Notes under the pieces: generated by a model
What the model was told of the DNA's origin: nothing
Databases searched by the model: none
What the model saw: the letters and a program-made list of their open reading frames with translations, nothing else
Translations under genes and position numbers: made by a program
Shown: one piece after another, positions 9,421-18,589 of the stretch
How positions within the stretch are numbered: the first letter of the stretch is position 1
How the letters are laid out: each line of letters begins with the position of its first letter
Assembly (NCBI RefSeq): GCF_017356035.1
Contig: NZ_JAFIQX010000004.1
Coordinates: forward strand, 310,001 to 374,000
Source: Longitalea luteola
GTDB taxonomy: Bacteria; Bacteroidota; Bacteroidia; Chitinophagales; Chitinophagaceae
DNA: 64,000 bases
Reading direction: 5' to 3'

Positions 9421-9984
9421 CTATTTTATTTCAGCTCTTATCCTGCTCAGGCTTACCTGGGTAATGCCCAGGTAGGAAGCAATATACCCTAATTGTACCC
9501 GTTTCAGCAGATCGTGGTTATGCTGCAGTAAGTCCTTATATCTTTCTGAAGCCGTTTGAAATAACCGGGAGATAAGTCTTTCTTCCGTTTTGATGAGCTC
9601 CTGTTCAACCAGCTTTCTTCCCCAGTTGGCAATATGGATATCTTCGGTAAACAGCGCCCGCAGGTTGCTGATGCCGATAACATACAGTTCACAGTCTTCC
9701 AGCAGTTCTATTGTTTCATATCCTTTCTGATCATCTACAAAACTTTTCAGCGAAACGAGCATATCACCTTCCTTGCCAAACCAGAATGTAATTTCATTAT
9801 CATCGAACCTGGTGTACGCGCGGGCAATTCCCTTTTTAATAAAATACATATAGGATTCTACCCGGTCGGCCCTTAACAGCACATGACATTTCGGGTAACT
9901 CACCTCCGTTACATACATCGCCAGTTGCGCCCTGGAGCTGGCAGGAAGCTGATACGTTCGTTCTATGATCTGATCCAGCGTCAT
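9421..9984 (-). CDS. Crp/Fnr family transcriptional regulator
   Basis: This 187-aa protein has a cyclic-nucleotide-binding-like beta roll (about 25-115; YMYFIKKGIARAYTRFDDNE) and a C-terminal winged helix (about 140-185; LGYIASYLGITQVSLSRIRA). It lacks the cysteines of an Fnr iron-sulfur cluster and the full cAMP-binding signature. This is common in the small Bacteroidetes Crp/Fnr proteins. Its start is 3 bp after the stop of the preceding VOC gene, so the two are almost certainly co-transcribed. Ligand unknown. Confidence 0.9.
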   Translation of the reverse strand: MTLDQIIERTYQLPASSRAQLAMYVTEVSYPKCHVLLRADRVESYMYFIKKGIARAYTRFDDNEITFWFGKEGDMLVSLKSFVDDQKGYETIELLEDCELYVIGISNLRALFTEDIHIANWGRKLVEQELIKTEERLISRLFQTASERYKDLLQHNHDLLKRVQLGYIASYLGITQVSLSRIRAEIK

Positions 9985-9987
9985 GTA

Positions 9988-10452
9988 TTATTGCTTCGTA
10001 TATTTTACAATATCAATACCAATGCCATTTGGGTCTTCAATGGCAAAATGCCGGTCGCCCCAGGGTTCGTCGCGGAGTTCGATCTTTATGGCAGCCCCTT
10101 TCTTCTTTAGGTCAGCATATATTTTATCCACATCGTCTACCTCTATTGTCAGGTACATTCCCTGCCCGGGAAAAGGTTTATGGAATAAAGGCTGCTGACT
10201 GGGATGATGGGGCAACAAAAAACTGATCTCTGCTCCCCTGTCCGGCGTATGCATTAACAGATAAAATTCATTTTCAAAGGTAACGCCAAAGCCTAATTTC
10301 TCTGTATAGAAAGCTTTTGTTTCCTTCAATTTACTGGTTACAATGCCTGCATTTAATTTCATTGCATTCGCTTTTTTAGATGATGAATGGGTTTGGGCAT
10401 AAGTGTCTGCCGTTATACCGGCCAATGCCAGGATCAAAATAAAACGGACCAT
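9988..10452 (-). CDS. Exported VOC family protein
   Basis: This 154-aa protein begins with a signal peptide (VRFILILALAGITADTYAQ). A VOC domain follows at about 32-152 (AGIVTSKLKETKAFYTEKLG, then HFAIEDPNGIGIDIVKYTK). The second half carries the D/E-rich metal-site region common to the glyoxalase fold. The signal peptide is unusual because most VOC proteins are cytoplasmic. It is the first gene of a tight pair with the Crp/Fnr gene downstream. Substrate unknown. Confidence 0.85.
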   Translation of the reverse strand: MVRFILILALAGITADTYAQTHSSSKKANAMKLNAGIVTSKLKETKAFYTEKLGFGVTFENEFYLLMHTPDRGAEISFLLPHHPSQQPLFHKPFPGQGMYLTIEVDDVDKIYADLKKKGAAIKIELRDEPWGDRHFAIEDPNGIGIDIVKYTKQ

Positions 10453-10523
10453 AATTCATGAGATTGATTACGCCCCAAATCTCCGGCTATTGGCAGGCAA
10501 ATCATTGTACAAATCGGACAAGT

Positions 10524-11339
10524 TCATCTTCCGAAGGCTTTGCTGGGAGTTACTCCATAAAAATTTTTGAACTCCCTGATAAAATGCGCCTGGTCATAAT
10601 AGCCGGCATCAAAAAACAGTTTGTTGTTTCGCAGGCTTTGTGTGGAAGGTTTGGCATTCAGAATGTTTTGAAAACGCACCACCTTGGCAAAGGTCTTGGC
10701 GGTATCGCCAATGTAGAAGTCGAACAGGCGGCGCAACTGCCTTGCACTTATGCCTGTGTCGAGCTCCTTTTCTACCGCAACCATGCCCTGGTTGCGGAAA
10801 ATTATTTCCAATGCGTTGTACAGGCGATTGTCGGCAGCGAATGACAGGGTAGAAATATGTTTTATGAAGTAATCGTTCAATAGCCTTGCGATCACGTCGA
10901 GCGACTGGTTACCATGGAAGGCGCTGCTAATGAACGCCGATAACTTATTATTCACCGCTTTCAGGTGCAGGTACCTGTTACTGAGTGCTTTTGCATTTAC
11001 CTGGAACAATTGGGGAAACATGGTGGGCAGGAACCGGATGCCAACGTAGTTAAAACTGTTTTGCAAAGGGAACTCCGTATATTTCTTACAAAAGCCCATT
11101 ACATAATTTTCGTATGGGGCGTTCAGTTCAAAATAAATATCAATACAGCCATCGGCAACAACCCGGTAGGTAAATGGTTCCTGCAGGCTTTTATCGGTCT
11201 TTAGCTGCCAGTAGCAATAAATATAAGGCAGCAACTGTTCGCCGGGCGCCACTTCAACATAGGATACATTTTCTGTTGTTTGTTTTACCGTTGGTTGCAG
11301 GGGGCGGTACAATTGCCGGATGTTTAATGAGAATTCCAT
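10524..11339 (-). CDS. AraC family transcriptional regulator with DUF6597-like sensor
   Basis: This 271-aa protein has an N-terminal DUF6597-like region (about 25-130; LLPYIYCYWQLKTDKS, YRVVADGCIDIYFEL). Its C-terminal AraC helix-turn-helix pair (about 170-268) includes ISARQLRRLFDFYIGD and AHFIREFKNFYGVTPSKAF. The domain order matches many Bacteroidetes AraC regulators of small-molecule responses. It is separated from the VOC-Crp pair by 71 bp. Target genes cannot be read from the sequence. Confidence 0.88.
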   Translation of the reverse strand: MEFSLNIRQLYRPLQPTVKQTTENVSYVEVAPGEQLLPYIYCYWQLKTDKSLQEPFTYRVVADGCIDIYFELNAPYENYVMGFCKKYTEFPLQNSFNYVGIRFLPTMFPQLFQVNAKALSNRYLHLKAVNNKLSAFISSAFHGNQSLDVIARLLNDYFIKHISTLSFAADNRLYNALEIIFRNQGMVAVEKELDTGISARQLRRLFDFYIGDTAKTFAKVVRFQNILNAKPSTQSLRNNKLFFDAGYYDQAHFIREFKNFYGVTPSKAFGR

Positions 11340-11695
11340 GGGCGTTCGATGGGCTAAAAATAATTAATATTTTTCGCCACTACAAACGCCAGCCGGTCAT
11401 CAGCCTCCCTGAGCCAGAGGCATTATCACATTAGCAAATTATCGAATTACCATTGGGCGCCATAGCCGGCAACACCGGGTGTAGAAAGCGGTGATCATCC
11501 CCGGCCAGGAAAACGATGATTTAAAGCAGGCCGCAGCCAACTACCGAAGCAACGATCACCTACCAGCATTAGCCAATGGAAAGAGGGGGAAATATTGAAT
11601 TCCCCCCTTTTACTCCATTGGTATTTAATCTTTCACTGTTAGCTGTAAAAAAAAAGCAAGATTGAAAAAACCGGAACGTCAGTAACATCCCTTGA
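11340..11695. other. Intergenic region, no gene seen
   Basis: This 356-bp stretch lies between an AraC start and the stop of the PQQ-dehydrogenase gene. No supported ORF or RNA gene was found. Its only clear structure is the hairpin at 11573-11621. Confidence 0.5.
11573..11621. terminator. Strong hairpin downstream of the sugar dehydrogenase gene
   Basis: CCAATGGA (11573-11580) pairs with TCCATTGG (11614-11621). Inside, an AGAGGGGGAA arm pairs with a TTCCCCCCTTTT arm around a short AT loop. It lies 75 bp past the stop of the minus-strand dehydrogenase gene. There is no long T-run on either side, so a terminator role is only probable. Confidence 0.5.
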
Positions 11696-13054
11696 TCAAT
11701 TATCTGTTGCAGGAACGATCTTATATACTTTACCAGTGTTTCCTGTGGGACCAGCGTTGGATGAAACAGTTACATACACTTCGCCGTCATTGTCCTGGCC
11801 AAATCCTTTGATATAATAGCCCAGGTCGTTCGGATGGTTTTTAACTGAAACTTCTTTATACTCCCAGTTTGATCCGCCCATTGTTGCCATAAAAAGTTCT
11901 CCGTTAGGTGTGGTGGGTGATTGAGAGAATGTTCCGAAAATATACTTTCCATCCCAGCCTTCAATAGCACGACCGCGATATACATGTCCGCCGATGATGG
12001 TAGTGGCTTTACCACCTGTAGGATTCTGCCAGTTGTTCACTTCTATAACCGGATCTCTCAACGAATTACCTAAGTTGTCTTCTGTAGGACAGGAGGCCGG
12101 TATATCTTTATTGTTGGCTGCGTTGAAACAATGCCTGCCTTCTCTTACATTCCAACCATAGTTATGACCTTTTTCAACCAGGTTTATTTCTTCTGATAAT
12201 GCCTGGCCGGCATCGCTAACAATTAGACCATGCTCTCCGCCAATGTCGAATGACATCCGGTATGGATTGCGAAAACCATATGCATAGATCTCATCCAGAC
12301 CGGGCGCATTCAAGAATGGGTTTTGTGTGGGAATAGTGTAAGGAGTTCCTGTAGGAGAGCTTGATTTAATATTGATGCGCAAGATCTTTCCAAAGAAGTT
12401 GGCTTCAATATTCTGGGCATTACCGCCTTTGTTACCGGAATACCAGTCATCAACATGACCGAGATCTGTATCATTGGCGCCGCCGCCATCACCAATGGCG
12501 ATATACAGGAATTCATCGGGGCCAAAAGCGAGTGCGCCACCGTTGTGATTCATTTGAGGATCGTCCCACTCAAGCAATACTTTTTCAGTGCTCATGTCAG
12601 TTCTTCTTTCATCACAGTTAGCCCTGAACTGTGACACGCGGCTGAGGTTGTTCCATGAAGCGCCTGGAACCGGACCGCCTGCACGTGGGGGAAGTTGATA
12701 ATACACATAAAAGCGACAGTTGCTTTTGAAATCGGGGTGAAAGGCCAGGCCTATTAACCCACGTTCATCATAGTTAGATGAGAGCGGAGCAATTCTGCTG
12801 CTGAGATCCAGAAAAGGAGTGGGCCATTTTTTACCACTACTATCGATCATCCATACTTTACCAACCTGGTCAAGAATATAAAGATTTTTAGTACCGGGGG
12901 CAGAAACAACCTGTAGTGGTGAAACAAAATCTTCTGCAACTAACTGTAGATCTACTTTCTTTTCATTTCCTCCGGAGCCGGAGTCTTCATCATGTTTTTT
13001 ACAACCCGATAAGATGAGAATACATACCAGAGATAATGCACAAAATAAATTCAT
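11696..13054 (-). CDS. PQQ-dependent sugar dehydrogenase (glucose/sorbosone dehydrogenase family) lipoprotein
   Basis: The frame is open further upstream. The ATG at 13054 is chosen because it gives a lipoprotein signal peptide, MNLFCALSLVCILILSGCKK, with the lipobox cysteine at residue 18. The mature protein matches the soluble glucose/sorbosone dehydrogenase beta-propeller. Visible landmarks are DERGLIGLAFHPDFK, MNHNGGALAFGPDEFLYIA, GDGGGAND, YGFRNPYRMSFD and EEINLVEKGHNYGWN. The family oxidises aldoses using PQQ, and the conserved histidine is present in the MNHNGG segment. Outer-membrane or periplasmic location is inferred from the lipobox. It is a single-gene unit. Confidence 0.9.
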   Translation of the reverse strand: MNLFCALSLVCILILSGCKKHDEDSGSGGNEKKVDLQLVAEDFVSPLQVVSAPGTKNLYILDQVGKVWMIDSSGKKWPTPFLDLSSRIAPLSSNYDERGLIGLAFHPDFKSNCRFYVYYQLPPRAGGPVPGASWNNLSRVSQFRANCDERRTDMSTEKVLLEWDDPQMNHNGGALAFGPDEFLYIAIGDGGGANDTDLGHVDDWYSGNKGGNAQNIEANFFGKILRINIKSSSPTGTPYTIPTQNPFLNAPGLDEIYAYGFRNPYRMSFDIGGEHGLIVSDAGQALSEEINLVEKGHNYGWNVREGRHCFNAANNKDIPASCPTEDNLGNSLRDPVIEVNNWQNPTGGKATTIIGGHVYRGRAIEGWDGKYIFGTFSQSPTTPNGELFMATMGGSNWEYKEVSVKNHPNDLGYYIKGFGQDNDGEVYVTVSSNAGPTGNTGKVYKIVPATDN

Positions 13055-13590
13055 GGTTTCAAAATTACGATTGGTTACGGTAGGTACTTTGACTTTCATA
13101 ACAAACAATTTTGGTTGGTTAACAAACAATGCAACAAGCAGGCACGCACCAGTTAATGAAAGCATTTTATAGTGGCTTTCAGAGTAACGTTTTTTCTATT
13201 GGACAATGGACGGTAAGCGTAATAGTAACCAGTATACACCATAAAGTGGAACGCTATAATACCGATAAACATAAAGCTTCCAGCAAAGCGTTTTTCCTAT
13301 ATGGACATGGATGATAAGTAGATTAGGAATGAATAGTCAGTCAACTGTAATGAAAGAATAGTTTTTAAGCACCCAACCAATTGAAGAAAGGATTATCAGA
13401 AGATGTTGGAATCGGGAATCAGAGCAATTTCACTGTAAATATATATTATTTTTTATAAGATAATACATATTTTTTTTCAAAGTTCTACCAATAAAAAAAC
13501 AGGATTTTGCTCTTGAATATGAACATAATAAACGGTTGTAAAACGAGCTTGTAACAGGCCCGGATGATACAATATAAAAATCTTATGCCA
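13055..13590. other. AT-rich intergenic region with a degenerate direct repeat
   Basis: These 536 bp carry no supported gene. A roughly 44-bp segment at 13175-13218 recurs imperfectly at 13276-13320; both contain a T-rich CGTTTTT core, then CTAT, GGACA and TGGA in the same order. The promoter of the dehydrogenase gene should lie at the left end, but no convincing -33/-7 pair was found. Confidence 0.4.
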
Positions 13591-14246
13591 TTATAAATTA
13601 CGCGGATTGTTCCAGCCTTTGCATAATCTGTCAATCGTATCGCTTATGCGTTGTTGACGTGTTTCCACACGTTTTGCGGTTACCACCCATTCTACGTATT
13701 CCTTTTTGTTGGTAAAGGAAAGTGTTTCGAAAAAGGATTTTGCCTTTTTGTTTCCGGCTAACTGTTTCGCCAGATCGTCGGGCAACCGAACGATCTTTTG
13801 TTTGGCATCGATAAGATCGAGGATAGGGCGTTCTTTAGGCCGGGCAGCGTTTTTTATATCAGCTTCCGTTTTCAGCCGGAATGCAAAAGCCGACCAGGTA
13901 TCGTTGAACGAGATAAGACTGACCCAGTGAAAGGCTTCAACTGTAAGCAGGTTATCCCAGCCCTTATCGCGGGTTAGGTCGGTCTGCAGGGCGGAAGTCC
14001 CCTTCGGGTAATAGCACCAACAGAGCACCTCCCCTTTTACCAGCTGCATTACTTTGGGCAATCCTTTATCGAGCTGGGCCTTGTTCAGCATAAACCAGTG
14101 GATCTGCTGAAAGTTCCTGGCCTTGGGGTCTATAGTCACCTTATCCGGCAGCGCACCAGTTGCTGCTTAAAGTCTGCCGGGGCATTGATGGTACGCAGGG
14201 TAAACCCTTCCTTTATTTTCAGTTTTTGAGCAGTGGAAGCAGCCAT
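13591..14246 (-). pseudogene. YdeI/OmpD-associated family protein, apparent frameshift near the 5' end
   Basis: The ATG at 14246 opens a frame reading AASTAQKLKIKEGFTLRTIN then APADFKQQL. It hits a stop after about 36 codons. The rest continues in a second frame from about 14155 (ALPDKVTIDPKARNFQQIHW). The junction reads CTGGTGCGC where CTGGGTGCG would restore QQLGALPDK, so one G seems to be missing. The remainder ends in a YdeI-type C-terminus (LPDDLAKQLAGNKKAKSFFE, TNKKEYVEWVVTAKRVETR). Members of this family are about 200 aa, as is the reconstructed product. Either the gene is disrupted, translation restarts at a downstream GTG (14139), or this is a sequencing error. Confidence 0.7.
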
Positions 14247-14363
14247 AAAGGGCGTTTACAGCTAAGATAGTATAAGATAGCAAGGTGGTTTGATGCAGTT
14301 ATTGAAAGTTGCGGAGGTGGGCGGTTGATACTCAATTTTTTCTGAGATTTTTTTTCTCATTTT

Positions 14364-14394
14364 TTTGGCTGTTTACAAAATACGATTATCTTTG
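14364..14394 (+). promoter_or_regulatory. Bacteroidetes-type promoter of the tRNA-Leu gene
   Basis: TTTG at 14364-14367 and TATCTTTG at 14387-14394 are separated by 19 bp. This matches the Bacteroidetes primary sigma consensus TTTG-N19-TAnnTTTG. Transcription would start near 14401, about 80 nt before the mature tRNA. Confidence 0.75.
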
Positions 14395-14480
14395 CAACCC
14401 GAATTAAAAATAACACTGCTGTCAACGGCAGAAAGTTCGGAAAAGTAAAAAGTTCTTTTAGGATTATATAGATCTGAATT

Positions 14481-14567
14481 GCCCAGGTGGCGAAATTGGT
14501 AGACGCACTGTGTTCAGGTCGCAGCGCTCGCAAGGGTGTGCTGGTTCGAATCCAGTCCTGGGCACCA
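14481..14567 (+). tRNA. tRNA-Leu (anticodon CAG)
   Basis: This 87-nt class II tRNA has acceptor arms GCCCAGG and CCTGGGC followed by an encoded CCA end. The D-arm is GGCGAAATTGGTAGACGC. The anticodon stem CTGTG/CGCAG encloses the loop TTCAGGT, giving anticodon CAG, which reads CUG codons. A long variable arm (CGCTCGCAAGGGTGTG region) and a T-arm CTGGTTCGAATCCAG complete it. It is a single gene with its own promoter and terminator. Confidence 0.97.
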
Positions 14568-14572
14568 ACTTA

Positions 14573-14605
14573 GCCCTGTAAGTCATTGATTTACAGGGCT
14601 TTTTT
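14573..14605 (+). terminator. Rho-independent terminator of tRNA-Leu
   Basis: GCCCTGTAA (14573-14581) pairs with TTACAGGGC (14591-14599) around a 9-nt loop and is followed directly by six T residues. It starts six bases after the tRNA CCA end. Confidence 0.9.
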
Positions 14606-14762
14606 GTTTCAGGCAGGTCAAAAACAGGTAAGCTCTTACGCTGTCTCCCATTTTTCTACCCCAAATGACACCCGGTTTTCTGCAAAAGAACAGCACGCAA
14701 ACTGACACTAACGGCACACCTCATTTGTTCACCTGTTCAAAAATTCACGAGATTTTTCCATG

Positions 14763-15956
14763 TCAGTTTTTACCATTAGTTGGTCCATCGGTGTTCACCA
14801 TGCGTGGAATGCGGTCTTTAACGGCCGGCAAAGCAGGGAACGGGCCATGCGGTTGTGTCTGATACCAATAGGCAACTGTATAATAATTATCAGATCTGTG
14901 ATTAGCATGACCGTGTTCGATGGTCATTTTGATTGACTTTTTAAACACGATTGGCGACTCGCTGTGAAAGCGATAAACAGTCCATTCCGCGCCGCGGTTA
15001 TCTCCGCCATTCCTGGGATTGCCATAATCGGAGTAGCTGAATGTCGGCTGATTGTTTCCGAAAGGATTGATCCCGCAACCGCCGTAGCACCATGCGCCCA
15101 GGTAATAGTCCTCTGCTCCTGTTCCATTGATAGTAGGACTTTTGTCGCCGTCGATATAAATCATTTCATCTCCTTCACCCCACCAGTCGCCCTGGTTTTG
15201 CACGATGCTATGTGTAACGCCGAGGAAGAATCCCTTACCCTGCGCTTCGAGGATAACATAATTTCCTTCTCCGCTTTTGTTTTGTTTGTTGTTGATCTTT
15301 TCATCACCGTTCATTTTCCAGTCGGCCGACCAGCCGTCTGTTGGTACGGCCTGGCGGTATTGTGCGTGGAAGTAGGTCATGTTTTCAGGCAGCGATGCAT
15401 GCTTTTCCCAGTCGATATTATAGTAAAATGCGTCGATTGCGTTTTCCCCTTCATTCGTGATCGTGATTTTTGCGGATCTACGGAAAGGCATTGGAAAATA
15501 GCAGTTCAGTGCACGCTGTGATCCCACTGAAAGATATCTCGATTCATAGAGGAAATATTTAGCGAGCCCGAGACCGAAGAAATCTCCAATAGGCGCTTCG
15601 ACGCTTGGTGTGCTGTTGCCTTCCCAATAAATTCTCAGGACGATCTTTTTCAGGTGATTGGTTTCGTTGCTGGCGATGGTGAACCACATGTGTTTGATGA
15701 TGCCCGGGCCGGTTACGTTTCCTATTGTGCGTGTTTCTCCCGGTTTGATCTTGTGTTTCCAGTTGCCGTCGTCGTTGGCGCCGCTGGTGTCGTGGCTGGA
15801 AATGCGTTGCGAGGTGTAATCGCGAAACTGCCAGATCTCCGTTTGCACCGCGCCTGAGGGGTCTGGTGTGCGTTGTGCCAGTAGCGGACTGGCCAATAAA
15901 AAGAGTACGCCGGCGGCTAATATGTTCCGCGCTTTCCTGACTGCTGATTTTTTCAT
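14763..15956 (-). CDS. DUF2961 protein, glycoside hydrolase family 172
   Basis: This 397-aa protein has a signal peptide (NILAAGVLFLLASPLLAQR). The body matches the DUF2961/GH172 family, with conserved-looking blocks GPGIIKHMWFTIASNETNHL, IGDFFGLGLAKYF, YFPMPFRRSAKITITNEG, then GTGAEDYYLGAWCYGG. Characterised GH172 enzymes cleave fructofuranosyl or arabinofuranosyl linkages and assemble as trimers through a double jelly-roll fold. The acidic residues in GTGAEDY belong to the family core. It is probably periplasmic and stands alone, read away from the Crp/Fnr gene at 16.1 kb. Confidence 0.88.
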   Translation of the reverse strand: MKKSAVRKARNILAAGVLFLLASPLLAQRTPDPSGAVQTEIWQFRDYTSQRISSHDTSGANDDGNWKHKIKPGETRTIGNVTGPGIIKHMWFTIASNETNHLKKIVLRIYWEGNSTPSVEAPIGDFFGLGLAKYFLYESRYLSVGSQRALNCYFPMPFRRSAKITITNEGENAIDAFYYNIDWEKHASLPENMTYFHAQYRQAVPTDGWSADWKMNGDEKINNKQNKSGEGNYVILEAQGKGFFLGVTHSIVQNQGDWWGEGDEMIYIDGDKSPTINGTGAEDYYLGAWCYGGCGINPFGNNQPTFSYSDYGNPRNGGDNRGAEWTVYRFHSESPIVFKKSIKMTIEHGHANHRSDNYYTVAYWYQTQPHGPFPALPAVKDRIPRMVNTDGPTNGKN

Positions 15957-16077
15957 ATTGGCGAATGTTTGGCTTAAAGCTAATACTTAATTCCCGTCAA
16001 AGACGTCATTTACCTGTAAGGCGATAAAAACAGAAATTGCGGGAACTGTAATAATTTTGGCCGCAAAAAGAAAGCCG

Positions 16078-16653
16078 GTGATAGAAAACCTTATAACCCA
16101 TATCAGCAAGTTTTGTCTAATGGATGTAAAGAAATTAAATCTACTGGAAGCTTTCTTTGAACAAAGGACTTACCGGAAAAAAGAACTGTTGTTAAGCGAA
16201 GGACAACGGTGTTATGAGAAATTTTTCATTGTCAAAGGCTGCGTACACCTATATTACTTAAAGCAGAATGGGGTTGAACAAACGACCGACTTCGCACTGG
16301 AGAACTGGTGGACGTCGGATTTTATGGCTTTCCCAACCGGTTCCCCGGCACAGCTGTCCATTCGTGCGGTAGAAACCACCAATGTGCTGTGCATTACAGC
16401 CAACAGCCAGCGTGAGCTGCTGAAACAGGTTCCGGAACTGAACGAATATTTTCACCTCGTATTTCAAAAGGCTTATGCCGCTTCTCAAATAAGATTCCGG
16501 CTGTTATACGAGTTCTCCAAGGAAGAATTATACCGGCATTTCAATGAGCAGTTCCCGCAGTTTGTTCAGCGCGTTCCCCAGTATCTCCTGGCTTCCTTCC
16601 TGGGTTTTACCCCCGAATACCTGAGTGAGATCCGCAAAAAATATCTTTCTTAA
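16078..16653 (+). CDS. Crp/Fnr family transcriptional regulator
   Basis: This is a small Bacteroidetes-type Crp/Fnr regulator. It has a beta-roll effector domain (LLSEGQRCYEKFFIVKGCVH, DFALENWWTSDF) and a C-terminal winged helix (about 150-190; VPQYLLASFLGFTPEYLSEI). GTG at 16078 is chosen because VIENLITHISKF matches the usual N-terminus. A TTG at 16057 is also in frame but overlaps a TAATTTTG motif (16052-16059) that may be the -7 promoter element. The AhpD-like gene 64 bp downstream is the likeliest target or partner. Confidence 0.88.
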   Translation: MIENLITHISKFCLMDVKKLNLLEAFFEQRTYRKKELLLSEGQRCYEKFFIVKGCVHLYYLKQNGVEQTTDFALENWWTSDFMAFPTGSPAQLSIRAVETTNVLCITANSQRELLKQVPELNEYFHLVFQKAYAASQIRFRLLYEFSKEELYRHFNEQFPQFVQRVPQYLLASFLGFTPEYLSEIRKKYLS

Positions 16654-16717
16654 ACCAGTTTAAGAAGCATTGCATTTTTGCTATCGAAATTTGCCTCCTA
16701 AACAAAAATGTTCAATT

Positions 16718-17167
16718 ATGCTTAATGTTATTAAACACCGTTTAGATGTTTGGAAGGAAGAACCGTTGTACTGGAATCAGATTGCTGCGATAGACAAGCG
16801 ACTGTATGCTTCTACCATTCCAAAAAGTCTCATAGAGCTCATCAAGATCCGGGTTTCGCAGATCAATAAATGTGTTTTTTGCATCGATTACCATACCCAG
16901 GAAGCTTTACAACAGGGCGAAACAGCCCGCAGGATATTCGCCCTTACCGCGTGGGAAGAAAGCCCCCTGTTTACCGATATGGAGAAAAGCACGCTTCAAA
17001 TGGCAGAAGAAATTACGCATATTTCCGTTCATGGCGTTACTGACGCAACATATGAAAAGATCAAAACGCATTTTAATGACCGGGAAATAGCCGATATCAT
17101 CGTCTGCATCTGTCACATCAACTTTTTGAACCGAATAGGCATTTCGACAAGAACCGTGGCGTCTTAA
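16718..17167 (+). CDS. Carboxymuconolactone decarboxylase family protein (AhpD-like)
   Basis: The ATG at 16718 gives 149 aa. Residues 52-59, CVFCIDYH, form the AhpD-type redox motif CxxC followed by a histidine three residues later. In this family the motif supports alkylhydroperoxidase-like thiol chemistry rather than true carboxymuconolactone decarboxylation. The all-helical remainder (ARRIFALTAWEESPLFTDME, then IADIIVCICHINFLNRIGIS) fits the fold. The Crp/Fnr gene just upstream on the same strand is a common arrangement for such enzymes. Physiological electron donor and substrate are not evident. Confidence 0.9.
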   Translation: MLNVIKHRLDVWKEEPLYWNQIAAIDKRLYASTIPKSLIELIKIRVSQINKCVFCIDYHTQEALQQGETARRIFALTAWEESPLFTDMEKSTLQMAEEITHISVHGVTDATYEKIKTHFNDREIADIIVCICHINFLNRIGISTRTVAS

Positions 17168-17503
17168 CTAAAGGGCGTTTTTAATAATAGGAGTGGCAAT
17201 GGTGGCGCCTTTGTCACTGGCAACCAGCACCAGGCCATTTTGCAAACGCAAACGCTTATTACATACAAACCAGTATAAGCAGAACACAATGTGCAGAAAA
17301 ACAAGAAATGCAAGCGAGTTGAAAAGCACAGTTTTGGTTTTGGGGTTTGAGCGCTAAGAATAAATAAATGTAATTAAAATAAGCATATTTGTCAATGCCT
17401 TCCGTTACTTGTAAGTGAATGTTTGAAACGGCCTAAAGCTTTAAATAAAATAAGAGAGAATAAGCAGGAAAAAGCAGCAGGTAAAATAATTCAATATACA
17501 ATA

Positions 17504-18589
17504 ATGAAACGGATCTTGACAATTACAGTGGTCTTATTTGCAACTTCAGGATGGGCCCAGGATTCCACGAAAAAAGGAGACATAGCACAGATCAGTGTCA
17601 GCGGCTATGCGGAGGCATATTATAGCTACGACTTTAACAAACCGGCAGACAGCTACCGGCCGGAATTTTTATACAGTCACAACCGGAGCAATGAGTTCAA
17701 TGTAAACATCGCCTTTATTAAAGCCGCCTATGCCGGCGAGCGCGTTCGGGCCAATCTGGCGCTGGCAGCAGGAACTTACATGAATGCCAACTATTCGGCT
17801 GAACCCGGCGTTCTTAAGAATCTATATGAAGCAAATGTGGGTTTTAAATTAAGTGCCCGCAAAAACCTGTGGCTCGATATAGGCATTATGCCATCACATA
17901 TTGGTTTTGAAAGTGCCGTGAGCAAGGATTGCCGTACCATAACCAGGAGCCTGATGGCAGAAAACTCCCCCTATTACGAAAACGGCGCCAAACTCACCTA
18001 CACCACCGATAATAATAAATGGTTATTCAGTGCGTTGGCGCTGAACGGCTGGCAACGGATTCAACGGGCGGCTGGCAATTCATTGATGAGCTGGGGTACA
18101 CAGATCCAGTTTAAACCAACCAATAAAGTGGTATTGAATTACAGCACGTTTATAGGTACTGATAAACCCGACAGTGCCCGGCTTTGGAGATATTATCATA
18201 ATTTATACAGTACTATTCAGTTGAGCAGTCAAGTAGAAGCGATCCTTGGTTTCGATATCGGCCAGGAGCAGGCGGCTAAAGGCGAAAGCAAAATGAATAC
18301 CTGGTACACGCCCGTTGTTATCCTGCGTTATGCGCCGGTTGATCAATGGGCCTTTGCCGTACGCGGTGAATATTATAGCGATGAAAAGGGCGTGATCATT
18401 GCCTCTGGTACCGCGAATGGATTCAAAACAACCGGATTCTCTGCCAACATCGATTATCTGCCGGCGCAAAACATCGCGCTTCGTTTGGAAGGAAGAATGT
18501 TGAAAAGCAGGGACGAGATCTTTATCAAAGGTGATAATGTAACTAATACCAATACGGCCGTTACATTTTCGGCAGCAGTTAGTTTTTAA
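17504..18589 (+). CDS. Porin-like outer membrane beta-barrel protein
   Basis: The ATG at 17504 precedes a signal peptide (KRILTITVVLFATSGWAQ), giving 361 aa. The mature part resembles the BBP2-type porins of Bacteroidetes. It begins ISVSGYAEAYYSYDFNKP and continues as alternating amphipathic strands (ANLALAAGTYMNANYSAEPG, then LWLDIGIMPSHIGFES) to a final AVTFSAAVSF strand. A closing aromatic residue is typical of barrels. The upstream in-frame codons to 17423 encode a basic, non-signal stretch and are not used. Substrate unknown. Confidence 0.85.
   Translation: MKRILTITVVLFATSGWAQDSTKKGDIAQISVSGYAEAYYSYDFNKPADSYRPEFLYSHNRSNEFNVNIAFIKAAYAGERVRANLALAAGTYMNANYSAEPGVLKNLYEANVGFKLSARKNLWLDIGIMPSHIGFESAVSKDCRTITRSLMAENSPYYENGAKLTYTTDNNKWLFSALALNGWQRIQRAAGNSLMSWGTQIQFKPTNKVVLNYSTFIGTDKPDSARLWRYYHNLYSTIQLSSQVEAILGFDIGQEQAAKGESKMNTWYTPVVILRYAPVDQWAFAVRGEYYSDEKGVIIASGTANGFKTTGFSANIDYLPAQNIALRLEGRMLKSRDEIFIKGDNVTNTNTAVTFSAAVSF

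Noticed and set aside
13129-13314. Small plus-strand ORF in the AT-rich gap
   Set aside because: No ribosome-binding context, no recognisable motif, and the repeat at 13175-13320 explains the sequence better.
14481-14605. tRNA-Leu as an integration site for a mobile element
   Set aside because: No integrase, no repeated copy of the tRNA 3' end and no foreign gene block was found nearby.
16057-16077. TTG start giving a longer Crp/Fnr protein
   Set aside because: The TTG lies inside a likely -7 promoter element, and the added residues are not typical of the family; the GTG at 16078 fits better, though this is not certain.
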